The notes under the pieces: generated by a model
What the model was told of the DNA's origin: nothing
The model's database searches: none
Seen by the model: only the letters and a program-made list of their open reading frames with translations
Shown: positions 33,087 through 46,100 of the stretch, piece after piece
How positions within the stretch are numbered: position 1 is the stretch's first letter
Layout: every line of letters starts with the position of its first letter
NCBI GenBank assembly: GCA_036374795.1
Contig: DASUTC010000182.1
Location: 1-64,000, forward strand
DNA from: Herpetosiphonaceae bacterium
GTDB lineage: Bacteria; Chloroflexota; Chloroflexia; Chloroflexales; Kallotenuaceae
Length of the DNA stretch: 64,000 nt
Direction: 5' to 3'
Position numbers and translations under genes: made by a program

Positions 33087-36000
33087 ATGCGTAAGCTTCG
33101 CAGCCTGCTGGCGCTGCTGATCGTCGCCAGCCTGATCGTCTCTTTCGTACCGACCTCCAGTTTCGCAACGGCGAGCGCGCCGAAAACAGCCCCCAACAAG
33201 TGCAAATCGAAGCGAGGTTTCTGCAAAGATACTACCGAGCAGGCTGTGACGACGGCCAGCGCAGCCAGCACGATCTTTAACGATCGGCTGGTGATCGCCA
33301 CCGACACCGAGGGCTGGTTTGTCATCGGCGCATTTCCCGATCGTACCACCGGCGACGCCACGCCCAGCAGTTGGGATTTGAGCTACCGCTGGCCCGACGC
33401 AGGCAGCACGTCGCACACCACGATCCGCATCGACGGCAGCGACCATGTCTACGGGCTGACCGGCACGCAGCGTGAGGCGCCGACGAAGGTCGATGCCCGT
33501 ACCAATCGGAGCGCGTGGCAGATCGGCGACATCGAGGTGACGCAAACGCTCCAGATCGGCCAGAACAGCCACACCGGGCAGAAAGACGCCGCGATCATCG
33601 CCTACACGCTGCGCAACACCGGCAGCAGCGCGCACGACGTCGGCACGCGCGTGATGATCGATACCGAGATCAACCAGAGCGACGGATTCCCATTCCGCGT
33701 GCCGGGCGTCGGAGCGATCACCAAGGAAACGGAATTTTCCGGCGCTGCTGTTCCCGATACATTCCTCGCCTCCGCAAGCGCGATCGATAGCACCTACGTC
33801 ACCGCCAGCACGCTGAAGAGCGGCGGCGCGACCACGCCCGACCGCCTGGTGCTTGCCAACTGGTCCAACCTCAGCTCCACGCCCTACGACTACACGATCG
33901 ATCCCGCCGTCTCGCTCACCGACGACAGCGCCTATGCGCTCTACTGGAATCCCAAGCCGCTCGGCGCGGGCGAGACGCGCACCTATGTCACGCTGTATGG
34001 CCTGGGCCAGGCGACGATCAATCAGACCGCGCCGCTGGCGCTGAGCGTGCGCGGCCCGGCGGCGCTTGGCCGCACCTGGAGCGGCTACTCGCCCAACCCC
34101 TTCGATATTGTCGCCACCGTCGTCAACACCGGCACGACCACCGTCGTCGGCGCGCAGCTCGCGCTCAATCTTCCGCCTGAGCTACAGCTCGCGGCAGGCT
34201 CGGCCACGCAAACGATCGGCAGCCTCACGGCGGGGCAGGAGCGGCAGGTCGTGTGGCAGGTGCGCGCGCCGCTGCGCGATACCCAGACAACGCCCTCGTA
34301 CTCCGTGGTGGCGAGCGGCACCGGCGTTGCGGCCAAGACCGTCACACGGTCGATCAGCCTGCCCGACATCGATGCGACGCGCCGGGGGCCGTTCGCCGTC
34401 GATAGCCGCGAGTATCGGTACGATACCAAAACCTACACCGACATCCTCAGCGATCGACCGACCGAGATCTGGGGACGCACCTACTGGCCGCGCGACCTGT
34501 CGAAGGGACCGTATCCGCTGGTCGTCTTCCTGCACGGCAATCACAACACCTGCGGACAATACATCACCGCGCCGGACGGCACGCGGGTACGAGTTGATAA
34601 TAACAGCGACTACACCACCAGCGGCACCTGCCCCGCAAGCCATGTCGTCACGCCCAACCACGAGGGCTATGCCTACCTGGGCGAGCAGCTCGCCTCCTGG
34701 GGCTACATCGTCGTCTCGATCAACGCCAACCGGGCCGTTACCGGCGGCAGCAATGGCACCTCGCCGAGCGATGCGTACGGCTATGATCATGGCTTCATTC
34801 GCGCGCGCGGACGGCTCGTGCTCAAGCATCTTCAGCTCTGGCATCAATGGAACACGACCGGCACTGCGGATGCGTCGTTCGGCACCTTCAAGACGGGCTA
34901 CACCAGCTTCAGCGGCAGCCTCTTCAAAGGCAAGGTCGATCTCGGCAACGTCGGGCTGATGGGCCACTCGCGTGGCGGCCAGGGCGTGCGCTCCGCCTAC
35001 GATCAGCATCGCAAATCGGGCAGCCCCTGGCCCGCAAAGATTGCGCCGCTTGCGATCAAAGGCATCTTCGAGATTGCGCCGACCGACTTCAACTCGCATA
35101 TGCACGCTGCCCTCGCCGCGCCATTCGAGGCCAGCGGCACCGCCTGGACCGTGCTGCTACCGATGTGCGACGGCGATGTGATCGACCTTCAGGGCGTCGA
35201 GCCCTTCGACCGGGTGCTGCTCAACACGGGCGAGACTCCGCCGACGCTCAAAGGCGTCTATACCGTCTGGGGCACGAACCATAATTTTTACAACACCGAG
35301 TGGCAGATCTCGGACTCGGATGGCTGCGTGGGCCGGGCCAGCGGCAACACCGAGCTCTTCACCCAGTATCCGGGCTCGGCGAGCCAGCGCCAGACAGGGC
35401 TGGCCGGTCTGCTGGCCTTCTTCCGCGCCAACGTCGGCATCGATCCCGCTCCGGCGTTCAACCTGAACTTCAACCCGCTGGCATCGCCGCCGCCGGTAGT
35501 GACAGGCGTGACGCGCATCGATCGCAGCCTGAGCATCTCGCCCAACGCCTCGATCTCCTCGGTTCTCGAAAGCTTCGACAAGAGCGCTGGCACGAACTCC
35601 GCCGGTGTTCCGAACGATAGCGCGAACATCACGATCACGCATGGCACGATCGCGTCAGTCGTGGGCACCGATGGCAGAACCTACAACCATCACGATCCAA
35701 CGCAGCGAGTCGGCAGCATCTCCTGGGCCAGCGCGGGCGGCGGAAACTTCTTCCAGACCAACTGGCGCGCTGCCGGGACTGGCCGCGACATCAGCGATCA
35801 TGTCACGCTCGATTTCCGCATCGCGCGTCAGATCAGCGCGCTCAACGCCAGCGCTCCCAGCAACTTCTCGATCCGTCTGGCACACGCCGACGGCACGCTC
35901 TCCGATCCGGTTCTGCTAAGCGCCTATGCCGATCTGCGCGGCCCCGTCGGCGGATGCAGCAGCGCGCCCGCCTGTGTCGAGCACCCGATGCTCCAGATGG

Positions 36001-36944
36001 CTCGCATTCCGCTCAAGGACTTTGCCAACGCCAAGCTGACCCAGGTGCGCGGCGTGCGCTTCACCTTCGATCAAAGTGCCAGCGGCGCGATCCATGTCGC
36101 GAACATGCTCTTCGCGCGCCAGTTCGAGCCGACGGCGTTCCCGCGCCAGTTCGTCACCCAGGGAGCCACGCCGTTTAGCGTCGAGAGCGAGGCTGCGGCT
36201 ACCACGCGCACGCCGCAGCCCGATGTAGAGATCGAGCTGACCAGCCCGAACGGCTTCCCGGTGCGCAACGCCATGCCGGTCCTGCGCATCGGTGAGCATG
36301 AGTTCATCATGAGCCGCTACAAAGACGGCAGCGGCAGGACGCTGATCTTCGGCCTGAGCGCCGCCGAGTTCGCTGCCGTAGCCGACGGCGATCCAGTGAC
36401 GCTGCTCTACGGGCCGTACGCGGGCACCCAGGAGTGGCTCTTCGGGCGGCTGGACAAGCGCAATCTCAAGCTGTACGAGCAACTGCTGCCGACGCAGCAA
36501 TCGGCGCGCGATCTGCTGGCCGCGCTGCGGACCCAGGCGACCACGCCCCAGGAGCAGGCGCAGCTCGACGCCGCGCTCCAGCGCCTGGATCGCACGCTCG
36601 ATCCCGCTCTGTGGCGCGATACCACACATCTCCAGCCCGGCGGCGCTGATCGGCTCTTCGACGAGGCACAGCAGGCCGTCGCCAGCCTGCAACAGGTGCT
36701 GCAAGCCAGAGGCTCGATCCCGGCGGCGGTGATGCGCAACTACATCCGCACGCGCGTCCTGCACGTGCTGCGCGGCCTGGCGGTCGTCGCGATCGACGAG
36801 GCGGCGGCCAGCGGACGGCAGACGCTCGACCAGGCGCGGGCGGCGCTGGATCGCGGCGATAGCGCCGTGCTGGGTAGCCAGTTCGTCAGCGCGGTCCAGC
36901 ACTATCGGGCCGCCTGGCAGCATGCCAGCCGCGCAACGCCCTAA
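33087..36944 (+). CDS. Large exported alpha/beta-hydrolase-type protein
   Basis: The 1,285-residue product has a signal peptide (MRKLRSLLALLIVASLIVSFVPTSSFATA). Residues up to about 460 are beta-rich, with CARDB/DUF11-like sequence (AAVVNTGTTTVVGAQLALNL-type). An alpha/beta-hydrolase domain follows, with LVVFLHGNHNTCGQYI and the nucleophile elbow GLMGHSRGGQG. Candidate Asp and His lie in MCDGDVIDLQG and TNHNFYNTEW. A beta-rich region comes next, and the last 230 residues are helical with repeated QAL/DAALQRLDR segments. The hydrolase part resembles PET-hydrolase/lipase-like or chlorophyllase-like families, but the substrate is unknown. GCAAGGAC decides the start at 33087. It may be secreted along with the RTX protein encoded next. 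Confidence 0.78.
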   Translation: MRKLRSLLALLIVASLIVSFVPTSSFATASAPKTAPNKCKSKRGFCKDTTEQAVTTASAASTIFNDRLVIATDTEGWFVIGAFPDRTTGDATPSSWDLSYRWPDAGSTSHTTIRIDGSDHVYGLTGTQREAPTKVDARTNRSAWQIGDIEVTQTLQIGQNSHTGQKDAAIIAYTLRNTGSSAHDVGTRVMIDTEINQSDGFPFRVPGVGAITKETEFSGAAVPDTFLASASAIDSTYVTASTLKSGGATTPDRLVLANWSNLSSTPYDYTIDPAVSLTDDSAYALYWNPKPLGAGETRTYVTLYGLGQATINQTAPLALSVRGPAALGRTWSGYSPNPFDIVATVVNTGTTTVVGAQLALNLPPELQLAAGSATQTIGSLTAGQERQVVWQVRAPLRDTQTTPSYSVVASGTGVAAKTVTRSISLPDIDATRRGPFAVDSREYRYDTKTYTDILSDRPTEIWGRTYWPRDLSKGPYPLVVFLHGNHNTCGQYITAPDGTRVRVDNNSDYTTSGTCPASHVVTPNHEGYAYLGEQLASWGYIVVSINANRAVTGGSNGTSPSDAYGYDHGFIRARGRLVLKHLQLWHQWNTTGTADASFGTFKTGYTSFSGSLFKGKVDLGNVGLMGHSRGGQGVRSAYDQHRKSGSPWPAKIAPLAIKGIFEIAPTDFNSHMHAALAAPFEASGTAWTVLLPMCDGDVIDLQGVEPFDRVLLNTGETPPTLKGVYTVWGTNHNFYNTEWQISDSDGCVGRASGNTELFTQYPGSASQRQTGLAGLLAFFRANVGIDPAPAFNLNFNPLASPPPVVTGVTRIDRSLSISPNASISSVLESFDKSAGTNSAGVPNDSANITITHGTIASVVGTDGRTYNHHDPTQRVGSISWASAGGGNFFQTNWRAAGTGRDISDHVTLDFRIARQISALNASAPSNFSIRLAHADGTLSDPVLLSAYADLRGPVGGCSSAPACVEHPMLQMARIPLKDFANAKLTQVRGVRFTFDQSASGAIHVANMLFARQFEPTAFPRQFVTQGATPFSVESEAAATTRTPQPDVEIELTSPNGFPVRNAMPVLRIGEHEFIMSRYKDGSGRTLIFGLSAAEFAAVADGDPVTLLYGPYAGTQEWLFGRLDKRNLKLYEQLLPTQQSARDLLAALRTQATTPQEQAQLDAALQRLDRTLDPALWRDTTHLQPGGADRLFDEAQQAVASLQQVLQARGSIPAAVMRNYIRTRVLHVLRGLAVVAIDEAAASGRQTLDQARAALDRGDSAVLGSQFVSAVQHYRAAWQHASRATP

Positions 36945-37158
36945 TCACGTGGTCGGCGGCGGAGCGGGACCCTGCTCTGCCACCGACCCGCATCACAGAC
37001 GCACTCCCGGTTCCGCATGGAGCGACCATCCGCAATGGCTGTGCTGACGGCGGCATCGCCTTCGGCACAGCCGGGACGAGCCACAGGCCCACGGCTAGTC
37101 GATCCATGACTCTGTTCGTTCATCGGTTTCGTTCCCGTTCGCACAGTCGGAGAAACAT
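36945..37158. other. Short intergenic region between exported-protein genes
   Basis: I see no gene or strong terminator in these 214 bases. GGAG lies six bases before the RTX gene start. Confidence 0.4.
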
Positions 37159-40100
37159 ATGTCGCGTATGCACCGCATGTCCCGGTTACTCGTCTTGCTC
37201 ATGGTGCTCCTGAGCCTTGTGCCGCAGCGCACCCAGGCAGTCGATCTGAACGCCAATCGGATCGCCGACGGATTGAGAAGCTTCTCGATCCTGCTCGATA
37301 CGTTCGGCGGCTTTGAAGAGTTAGGCACGGCCATTCCGCTGACCGATGTCAGTCCGGGCGGCGAAAAAGCGCTGCGCTTGAATAACCTGTTCAAGGATTC
37401 ACTGCGCCAGGCGCTTGATAGGGTTTCATCGTACGAAAATCTTACAGAGCTACGCGACGCAATCGACGCAGCCGACGGCACGTACGGCGGCGTTTTTGTC
37501 ACGTTCGACGCGGTTAAGGTCGAGCGTAACGCGCAGTATAGCCAACTGATCGACGTGGGCTTTACCGTCGCCGCGAAGCGCACCGTGACGCTCCCGCTGG
37601 CCTTCTCCGAGGGCGCGGTCAACCTGAGCGGCGGCGGCATCGCCGCCGATCTCACGCTGGCGACAACGCTCAACTTCCAGCTCAACACCGGCTCGACCGA
37701 TCCGGCGCTGGATGGTCTGGCGTTCTATCTCCAGGGCACGCCCAGGCTCGACGTGCATGTCGACGCCAAAGGCACGGGCGGCGGCACGACGATCGGCACG
37801 CTCAACGCGCAGCTTGGCTTTACCAACGTCACCGTCACGGGCAGCGCGGCGCTGGATCTCGACATCGTTTTGCAGTTGCTCGATCCCGACGGCAACGGCA
37901 AGCTGACCGAGTACGAGTGGACCAACACGGCGCTCGCCGATCTGGCCGAGATCAAGCTGGTCGACGATCCCAGCACCAACGCGATCAATGCGCAGATCAG
38001 CCTCGACAGCACGCTGATCGACGGCAGCCCCGACGGCACGATCATACTGGTCGATGCCTCGCTGGCGGATGGCCTGAGCGCGCCCTCGCTCAACCTGAGC
38101 GCGCTCACCGATTTTACCAATATCGATCCCGCCGAGGTCTTGAGCGGCCTCGCGCAGCTTGCATCCGGCCTGCTGGCCTCGCAGGGCGTTACCGATCCCA
38201 AGCTGCCCTTCCTCAAGGAGCGACTGGGCGATGCAATGGCCTTTGCCGAGCCGCTGGTCGCGTTTATCAAGCGCCAGGGCGACGCCGCGATCATCTGCGG
38301 GAAGAACAACACCACGCCCCCGACCGGCGATGTCACCAGCGCGCGCGCGGGCGATGTCGTCTACTGCCAGGCGGTCGCGCTGCAAACCCCGACCGCCGCG
38401 ACCTGGAGCATTAAATCCGGCACCGGCACGCTCGGCGTGAACACGACCGGAGCGAACGCCCTCAAGACCGTTGGCGTCAGCCCGACCGCCAACGCTCAAT
38501 TTAAGCTCAAAACCGCCGGCAAGCCTCAGGTCGAGGTCAAGTTTACCGATCCGTCCGGCGCGCAGCATACCGTCGCGCCGCGCTTCATCTCGGCGCAAGA
38601 CCTCTTCGAGAAGCTGACCGACCAGGCGCTGGGCGGCTTCGACGGCGGCTCCGGCAACCTGAAGTACGATCGCGCGACCAAGACGCTGACCTATCGCCTG
38701 AAAAAGTCGTTCGATCCCAAGAAGATCGAGGGCAAGCTCGACTTCGGCGATCAGCTCCGCAGCCAGACCAACCTGATCGGCCTCAGCCCCGACAGCGGCG
38801 CGAGCGTCGAGATCGATCCGTCGAACGTCGAGCTGGATGTCACCTTCGGCGTGATCCTGGTCGCCGATGTCAATAAGATCGTCGAGAACGGCGACGTCGC
38901 CGATCGCTTCTTTATCAAGGTGCGCAGCGGCGCGGGCGAGCACGAGTTTCGTGCCGATACGACGGTCAAGGCCACGGTCAAGCTCCGAGGTCAGATCGGC
39001 CCGATCGAAGTGACCGCCGAGGGCAAGCAGGACGCGACCGCCTTTGAGATCGCGCCAGCCGTGGCCGGTAAGCCGATGGTCGCGATCGACATCAAAGGCC
39101 CCGGCATCAAAGTCGGCGGCAGCGCGCCCGACGCCTACACGATCCCCGACGCGATCCGTATTCGCGAGCTGCTCGGCAACCTGGGCGCGAACATCCAGGC
39201 CGCCTGTAACGTCAAGCTGACCAGCGGCATCGCGGTCAAGGCCGGGCTGCGCGACGCGGCCAATCAGATCATCAGCGGCGGCGTCGATATTGCCTGGCCC
39301 GATGTCTTCGGCAACGATTGTCTGCCCGACCCCGACACGCTGAACGTCACGCCCAGCCTGGACTTTAACGATAAGCTCAAAGTGCTGGACATTGCGCCCT
39401 TCGCCAAAGGCACCCACAACGGCGCGAACGACTCGGCGACGCTGGTCGACGGCACCCGCGACTTCAGCAGCGTTCCCGGCCTTGTCGGCTCCACGCTCAA
39501 GAACACCACCGACGGCTCAAGCTGTAATGTCACATCGCTCGACGGCAACACGCCAAGCTGTGTGCTCACGGGCGGCGCCGAGAACGACTGGGACGCGGGC
39601 GATAAATACGAGGTCGGCGGCGATCCCCTGGCGCTGCTCTATGTGATCCTCGACAGCCTCGACCGCCTGGCGACGGTCGTCGAAACCTTTACCAGCCCGG
39701 CGGATCTCGACAAAGAGCTGCCGATTGTCGGCGTGACGCCGCGCAAGCTGATCACGCAGTTCCGCAACGTCAACTCGGTGATCAACGATATTCGGTCGGG
39801 GCCGAGCGCGGTAATCACCTGTGGCACCAACAACACCGACACGCCGACCGGCGACGTGAGCGCCGTGCCCGACGGCACGACGATCTACTGTCAGGCGACC
39901 GGCTTCAAGGCCGCCAGCGGCATCACCTGGGAGATCACGGGCGGCACCGCTGGCGAGCGGACATCGGGCGATGCGGCCAAGGACACGGTCGGCGTCGATC
40001 CCACGGCCAACGCGGTCTTTGTCGTCAACGACGGCGATCCGAGCACGCCCCTGACCAGGCTCGGCGACTACAAGATCCGGCTGAAGTTTACCGACTCGGC

Positions 40101-43100
40101 TGGCGAGCACAGCGCCAATTATCCGGTGATCCAGCCGTCGTCGCTCGAAAAGCTGGAAGAGCTGATCGAGTCCAAGCTGGATCTGCCGCCGCAGGCGCTG
40201 GCCTTCAGCCTGCGCGACCTGCCGCTGCCGGGCCAGACCACCGGCGACGGCATTCAGGATCTAGTGGTGTCGCTGGGCTACGGCATCTGCACCACCCAGA
40301 ACACGGTTATCGCCCAGTGCGCGAGCGTCGACCGGACGGTGCCGAAGCTCGACGTACCCGTCAAATTCAACCTGGGCGACACCGATCTGATCCAGCTCAA
40401 CTCCGAATCATCGCTTGCGCTGGAGTATGCCGCTCGTGCCCGGCTGGATCTGGCCGTGCCGCTGCCCGCGAAGTTCGATCCCGGCAAGCTGATGATCCTC
40501 GACTCGACCGGCGTGGAGCTGGAGGCGGGCGCAACATCCGACAACCTGAACCTGAGCGCCAGCATCGCCTCGCTCACGGTCAAGCTGGGCAATAACCTCA
40601 AGCTGACCAGCGGCAAGCACACCGGCAGCGCCAACGCCGCCGCGCTGGACGACTCCGGGGCCGACTTTACCACCGGCAAGATCCCGGTCGGGGCGCGGCT
40701 CAAGAACATCACCGACGGCTCAAGCTGTAGCGTGACCTCGGTTGCCGCGAAGTCGCTGACGTGTACGCTGGCGGGCGGTGCCGAAAACGACTGGGATACC
40801 GACGACGCCTACGAGGTCTTCAGCATTGGCACCGCCAGGATCGGCGCGCGCTTCGCGCTCCAGAATCCCGGCACCGACGGCAACGCCGACGGCAAGGAGA
40901 CGATCGCCGCAACGAGCTTCCTGAGCGGCCTCAAAGTCTCCTTTGGCGGGCCGCAGCAGCCTGTGGCGTGCGGCAAGACCGATCCCGACGGCGACGGAGC
41001 GCAAGGCCCGGTCGACCTCAACGGCGATGCCTGCGCCAAGCTCTCGATCGGCCTCCAGGTCGATACCGAGGTGCGCTACCTGGGCGACATCGACTTCCGC
41101 ATTGAGGACATCACCAAAGCGCCCGACGATCTCGGCACGTTGCCCGGCTGGTACGTCTCCACGCCGCAAAACCTGGAAGACGAGATCGCCAAGCAGTTGC
41201 TCGACTGGACGCTGATCCTGCGCGCGGTGCAGCAGTTGTTGCTCAACCTTGAGCAGCGGCTCGACGGTGCCAGCTCCAACACCAGCGTGCCGCTCGTCGG
41301 CAAGGCGCTCGACGCCGGGGCGAACGTGGCGCACGCGCTGCGTACCGGCGTGGTCGAGCCGCTGATCACGCTCGGCGACGAGCTTAAGCAGGTCGGCAAC
41401 GCCGACGGCGACGGCGATACTACGCCCGACGCGCTCGATGTGCAGGCGTTCATCAAGCAAAAAGTCTTTGAGAAGGTCGGTCCGAGCGGCGCGAAGCTGC
41501 TGCTCGACAACACCGGCGACGGCAGCGTGACGGCGGATGATGTCAAGGTGGCGCTGCAATGCACCAAGGCGCCCAGCAACACCTGCCGCGACAACGTCGA
41601 CAAGGTCACGGACATCGACGATGTGCGCATCACGGTCAAGATCGGCCAGGGCTTCGAGAAGCAGCTACCCTTCGACATCGGTCTGGCGGGCCTGCCGCTG
41701 CGCAGCGCGGGCAACCTCAAGTCCAGCGGCGGCTGGTCGCTGCTGCTCGACTTCGGCCTCAACCGCAACGTCGGGCCGTATCTGGTCGCGGGCGGCGAGG
41801 GCCACGGCAACGATCCTGAGCTGAACCTCGGCGTCGAGGTCGGCATGGGCGACGCGCCGCAGGCCTGCGCTGGCGATCAGCTTCCGAGCGATCCCAACAG
41901 CGGCCCGGCAGGTCTGCGCGGCTTCTCCCCGACGCGCTGTATCGTCGGCCAGCTCGGCTTCCTGCACGTCACGCTGCGCGACGGCGCGAACGGCGACGGA
42001 CAGGCGAACACCAACGACGATCCGACGCGGCTGGCGCTGACCACGTCGCTCGACCTGCGCACGACGAAGCCCGATCAGCGCCTTAGCCTGGGCGAGCTAT
42101 TCGACGACGGCACCAGCCTGAAGCTCGGCGTGCGCGCGGAGGCCAATGTCGATCTGCGCATCCGCACCGGCTTTACCGAAGGCTCGGATCTGCCGAGTGT
42201 GCTCGGCACCTTCCACCTGAAATGGGACCTCACGCTTGGCGAGTCGTCGCAGCTATCGCAGCTTCGCTTCGGCAACCTGCACCTCGACGTGGGATCGTTC
42301 GTCAGCCGCTTCCTTGAGCCGCTGGCGACCAATATCCGCAAGGTGACATCGCCGCTCCAGCCGGTGATCGACACGGTGCGCGCGCCGCTGCCGGTGCTCT
42401 CCGATCTCGCCAAGCTGGTCGGGCAGGACCCGATCTCGCTCTACTCGTTGATGAAGGCGCAGGGCTACGACACGCAGATGATCGATAGCATCATCAGCCT
42501 GATCGAGTTCATCAACAAGGATCTGCCCAATCTCAAGACCGACAACCTGCTGATCCCGCTTGGCAGCTTGGGCGGCGCGTTCGATGTCAACAAAGACCTC
42601 GCGCAGGGCGACCCGGTTGGCTCTGAGCGCGCCGACGCGCTGGTGACAAATCCCGACAGCACGACCGATATTCTGTCGAAGATCGAGCAGGGCAGCGGGA
42701 CGCTTAGCGTGAGCAGCTCAGACGGCGCTTTCGGCGTCAAGGGCCTGTCGTTCCCGTTCCTGAGCGACTCCAAGCAGATCTTCGGGCTGCTGATGGGCAA
42801 GGACGTGACGATCGTCCGCTACGAGCCAGGCACGCTCCGCGCCAGCGCAGGCGTGAGCTACACCTTCGGCCCGATCATGATCGGCCCCGTGCCCGTCTCG
42901 ATCACGATCAGCGGCTCGGCCACGATCGAGGGCCGCATCGCGATCGGCTACGATACGTCGGGTATCCGCCAGGTGATCCAGGGCGGCTCCGGCGACCGGC
43001 TGCTCGACGGCATCTTCATCGACGACCTCGACGCCAAGGGCGTCGACGTGCCTGAGATCAAGCTGATCGGCCTGGTTTCGGCTGCGGCGGGCGTCGACCT

Positions 43101-46100
43101 TGGCCTGGTCGCGGCGGGCGTCGACGGCGGCATCCAGCTTACGGTCGGGATGAACCTCAACGATAGTCCCAACCCCGACGGCAAGCTGCGCATCGACGAG
43201 GTTGTTGAGAAGATCAAGAATCCGGTCTGTCTCTTCGATATTTCGGGCAAGCTAGAGGCGTTCCTGGGCGCGTTCGTGCGCATCGGGATCGGCTTCTTCA
43301 AAAAGACCTTCCGCTTCGACATCGTGCGCGTCACGCTGATCGACTTCACGGTCGATCTGTGTAAGCCGGCCAATCCGAATCTTGCCGACAAGGTCGGCGA
43401 CGATCTGGTGCTCAAGATCGGGCCGAACGCGGGCGGGCGCGGCGTGGCCGTGGACGAGAAGAACGAAGAGATCATCGTTCGTCAGCTCGACGCGGCGGGC
43501 ACGCGCTTCGGCGTCTCGGCCTTCGGCGTCTATGAGGAGGTGACGATCAAGGCGGGCGGTCGAATCCTGGGCGACGGCGGCGACGGCAACGACGCCATCT
43601 CGCTGGAGCCCGGTGCCGAGGCCAACGGCGATCCGATCCCGTTCACGGCGCGCGCCGTGCTCTCCGGCGGCTCCGGCTCCGACCGCATCAAGGCGGGCGA
43701 TGGCAACGATACGCTCAACGGCAACGACGACTCCGACCGCATCAACGGCGGCGGGGGTGTCGATACGATCGATGGCGGCGCGGGCGATGACGTGCTCAGC
43801 GGCGAGCTGGGCGACGACACGATCCACGGTGGCTCCGGCAACGACTCGCTGATCGGCGGGCCGGGCACGGACACGCTCAACGGCAATGAGGATGACGACT
43901 CGGTGATCGGCGGGCCCAGCACCGACGCCAACCCCGACCTCGGCGATACCGTCGCGGGCGGACCCGGCCACGATACGCTTGAGGGCAACCAGGGCGCGGA
44001 CATCCTCTACGGCGACAACGCCACCACCTGCGACGCGGCTGACGCTGCGGTCGTCGGCGACGACCAGATCAGCGGCGGCTCCGAGGACGATCAGATCTTC
44101 GGCGGCGCGGGCAGCGACAAGCTGGTCGGCGACGACGGCAACGATCGGCTCTGTGGCAACGTCGGCAACGATACGCTCGACGGCGATACCGATCGGCCAA
44201 ACGTGCCGCACGGCCACGACGTGCTCGACGGCGGCTCCGGCAGCGACGAGCTGCATGGACGCGGCGGCGAGGACGATCTTTTCGGCCAGGACGGCGACGA
44301 CAAGCTCTTCGGCGACGCCGACAACGACGACCTGAGCGGCGGACGCGGCAGCGACGAGCTTGACGGCAGCGGCGGACGCGATTACCTCTTGGGCGATACC
44401 GGCAGCGCGAATCGCGCGACCGGCAGCGCCGACGGCTCGCCGAGCTTCTCGGAGTCGGAGGGCGACGCCGATACGCTGCGCGGCGGCGAAGGAGCCGATG
44501 TGATCTTCGGCGAGGGCGGCGGCGACCAGGCGTTTGGCGACGCGGGCAATGACCGGATCGCGGGCAACGACGGCGCGGATACGCTCCGTGGCGGCTCCGA
44601 CGACGACACGATCGCGGGCAATGCCCACGACGACCTGATCTTTGGCGATAGCGGCGCGGATCGTATGACCGGCAACACCGGCAACGATACCATGCGCGGC
44701 GGCATCGGCACCGACACGGTCGAGGGCAACGAGGACGCCGACACGATCTCCGGCGATGCCGACAACGACATCCTGATCGGCGGCAGCTCCGTGGCGGGCA
44801 CGCCCGACGCGGGCGATACGATCGACGGCAACGGCGGCGCTGACGTGATCGCGGGCGATAACGCCCAGGTGACGGGCAGCGCGCGCGCGGTGACGCTGCT
44901 GGACGCGACGCTCGGCGGCAGCGATCTGCTCCACGGCAACGAGGACGACGATCGGATCTACGGCGGCGCGGAGAACGACGAGGTCCACGGCGACGCCAAC
45001 GACGATTATCTTGAGGGCAACGCTGCCAGCGACCTGATCCTCGGCGGCGCGGATCAGGACGACATCATCGGCGGCTCGGCTCAGGCGGGCGCGCTCGACG
45101 GCGCTGATCGGATCTACGGCGGCAACGGCGTGACCGACTTCGGCGGCGACTTCGATGTGCTGCTCGGCGATAACGGCACGATCACGCGACCGCTGAGCGG
45201 CGGGCAGCCGATCAAAGAGAGCTTCGGGCCGGGCGCGACGCAGGTCACACGTCGTGTAGTCACGCTCTTCGACGTGGCGACGACGAGCTTCACGCCCGCC
45301 GACGGCGTGAGCGGCGGCGACGAGCTGTACGGCGATGCGGCCCGCGACCTGCTCTACGGTCAGGGCGGCAATGATCTGCTGCTCGGCGGCGCGGGCGATG
45401 ATGCGCTCGAAGGCAACGCGGGCGACGACACGCTCTACGGCGGGGCAGGTCAGGACGATCTGCTCGGCGGCACCAGCCGCACCACCAGCGACGATCCGGC
45501 GACGGCGGTCGATGGGCGGCTCGACGGCGAGGATCGGCTCTACGGCAGCAACAACGTCGGCGACCTGCCGGACGACTTCGACGTGCTGCTTGGCGATAAC
45601 GCCGAGATCACGCGACCTCTCAGCGTCGGCCTGTGGCAGGTCAACACCTTCAACGCCGCTGTGGTCCGCAGCATTCGCTTCTTGGATGTAGCGGTCGTCG
45701 GCGGCCCGGAGGTCAGCCCGGCGGTCAGTGGCGACGATCGGCTCCTGGGCGAGGGCAGCGATGACCTGCTCTACGGCCAGGGCGGTGACGATACGCTCGG
45801 CGGCGGCTCCGGCGACGATTACCTTGAGGGCAACGCCGGTAGCGATCTGCTCCAGGGCGACGACGGCAACGACGATCTGGTCGGCGGCACCGGGCGCATC
45901 AACGACGACGGGCCGCAGGGCGTGGATGGACGCCTCGACGCCGACGATCATCTGCTTGGCGGCGCGGGCTTCGACGTGCTGGCAGGCGATAATGCCCTGC
46001 TGGTACGCACGCTGGTCGACGGCAAGTGGCAGCGCAACACGTTCAACGCTGGCATCCGGCACGAGACTCGCATCCTGCGCGACATCGACTCGCCGCACTT

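Noticed and set aside
37450-39417. 655-codon minus-strand frame
   Set aside because: Antisense to the well-supported RTX gene, with low-complexity Arg/Ala/Asp composition and no ribosome-binding site.
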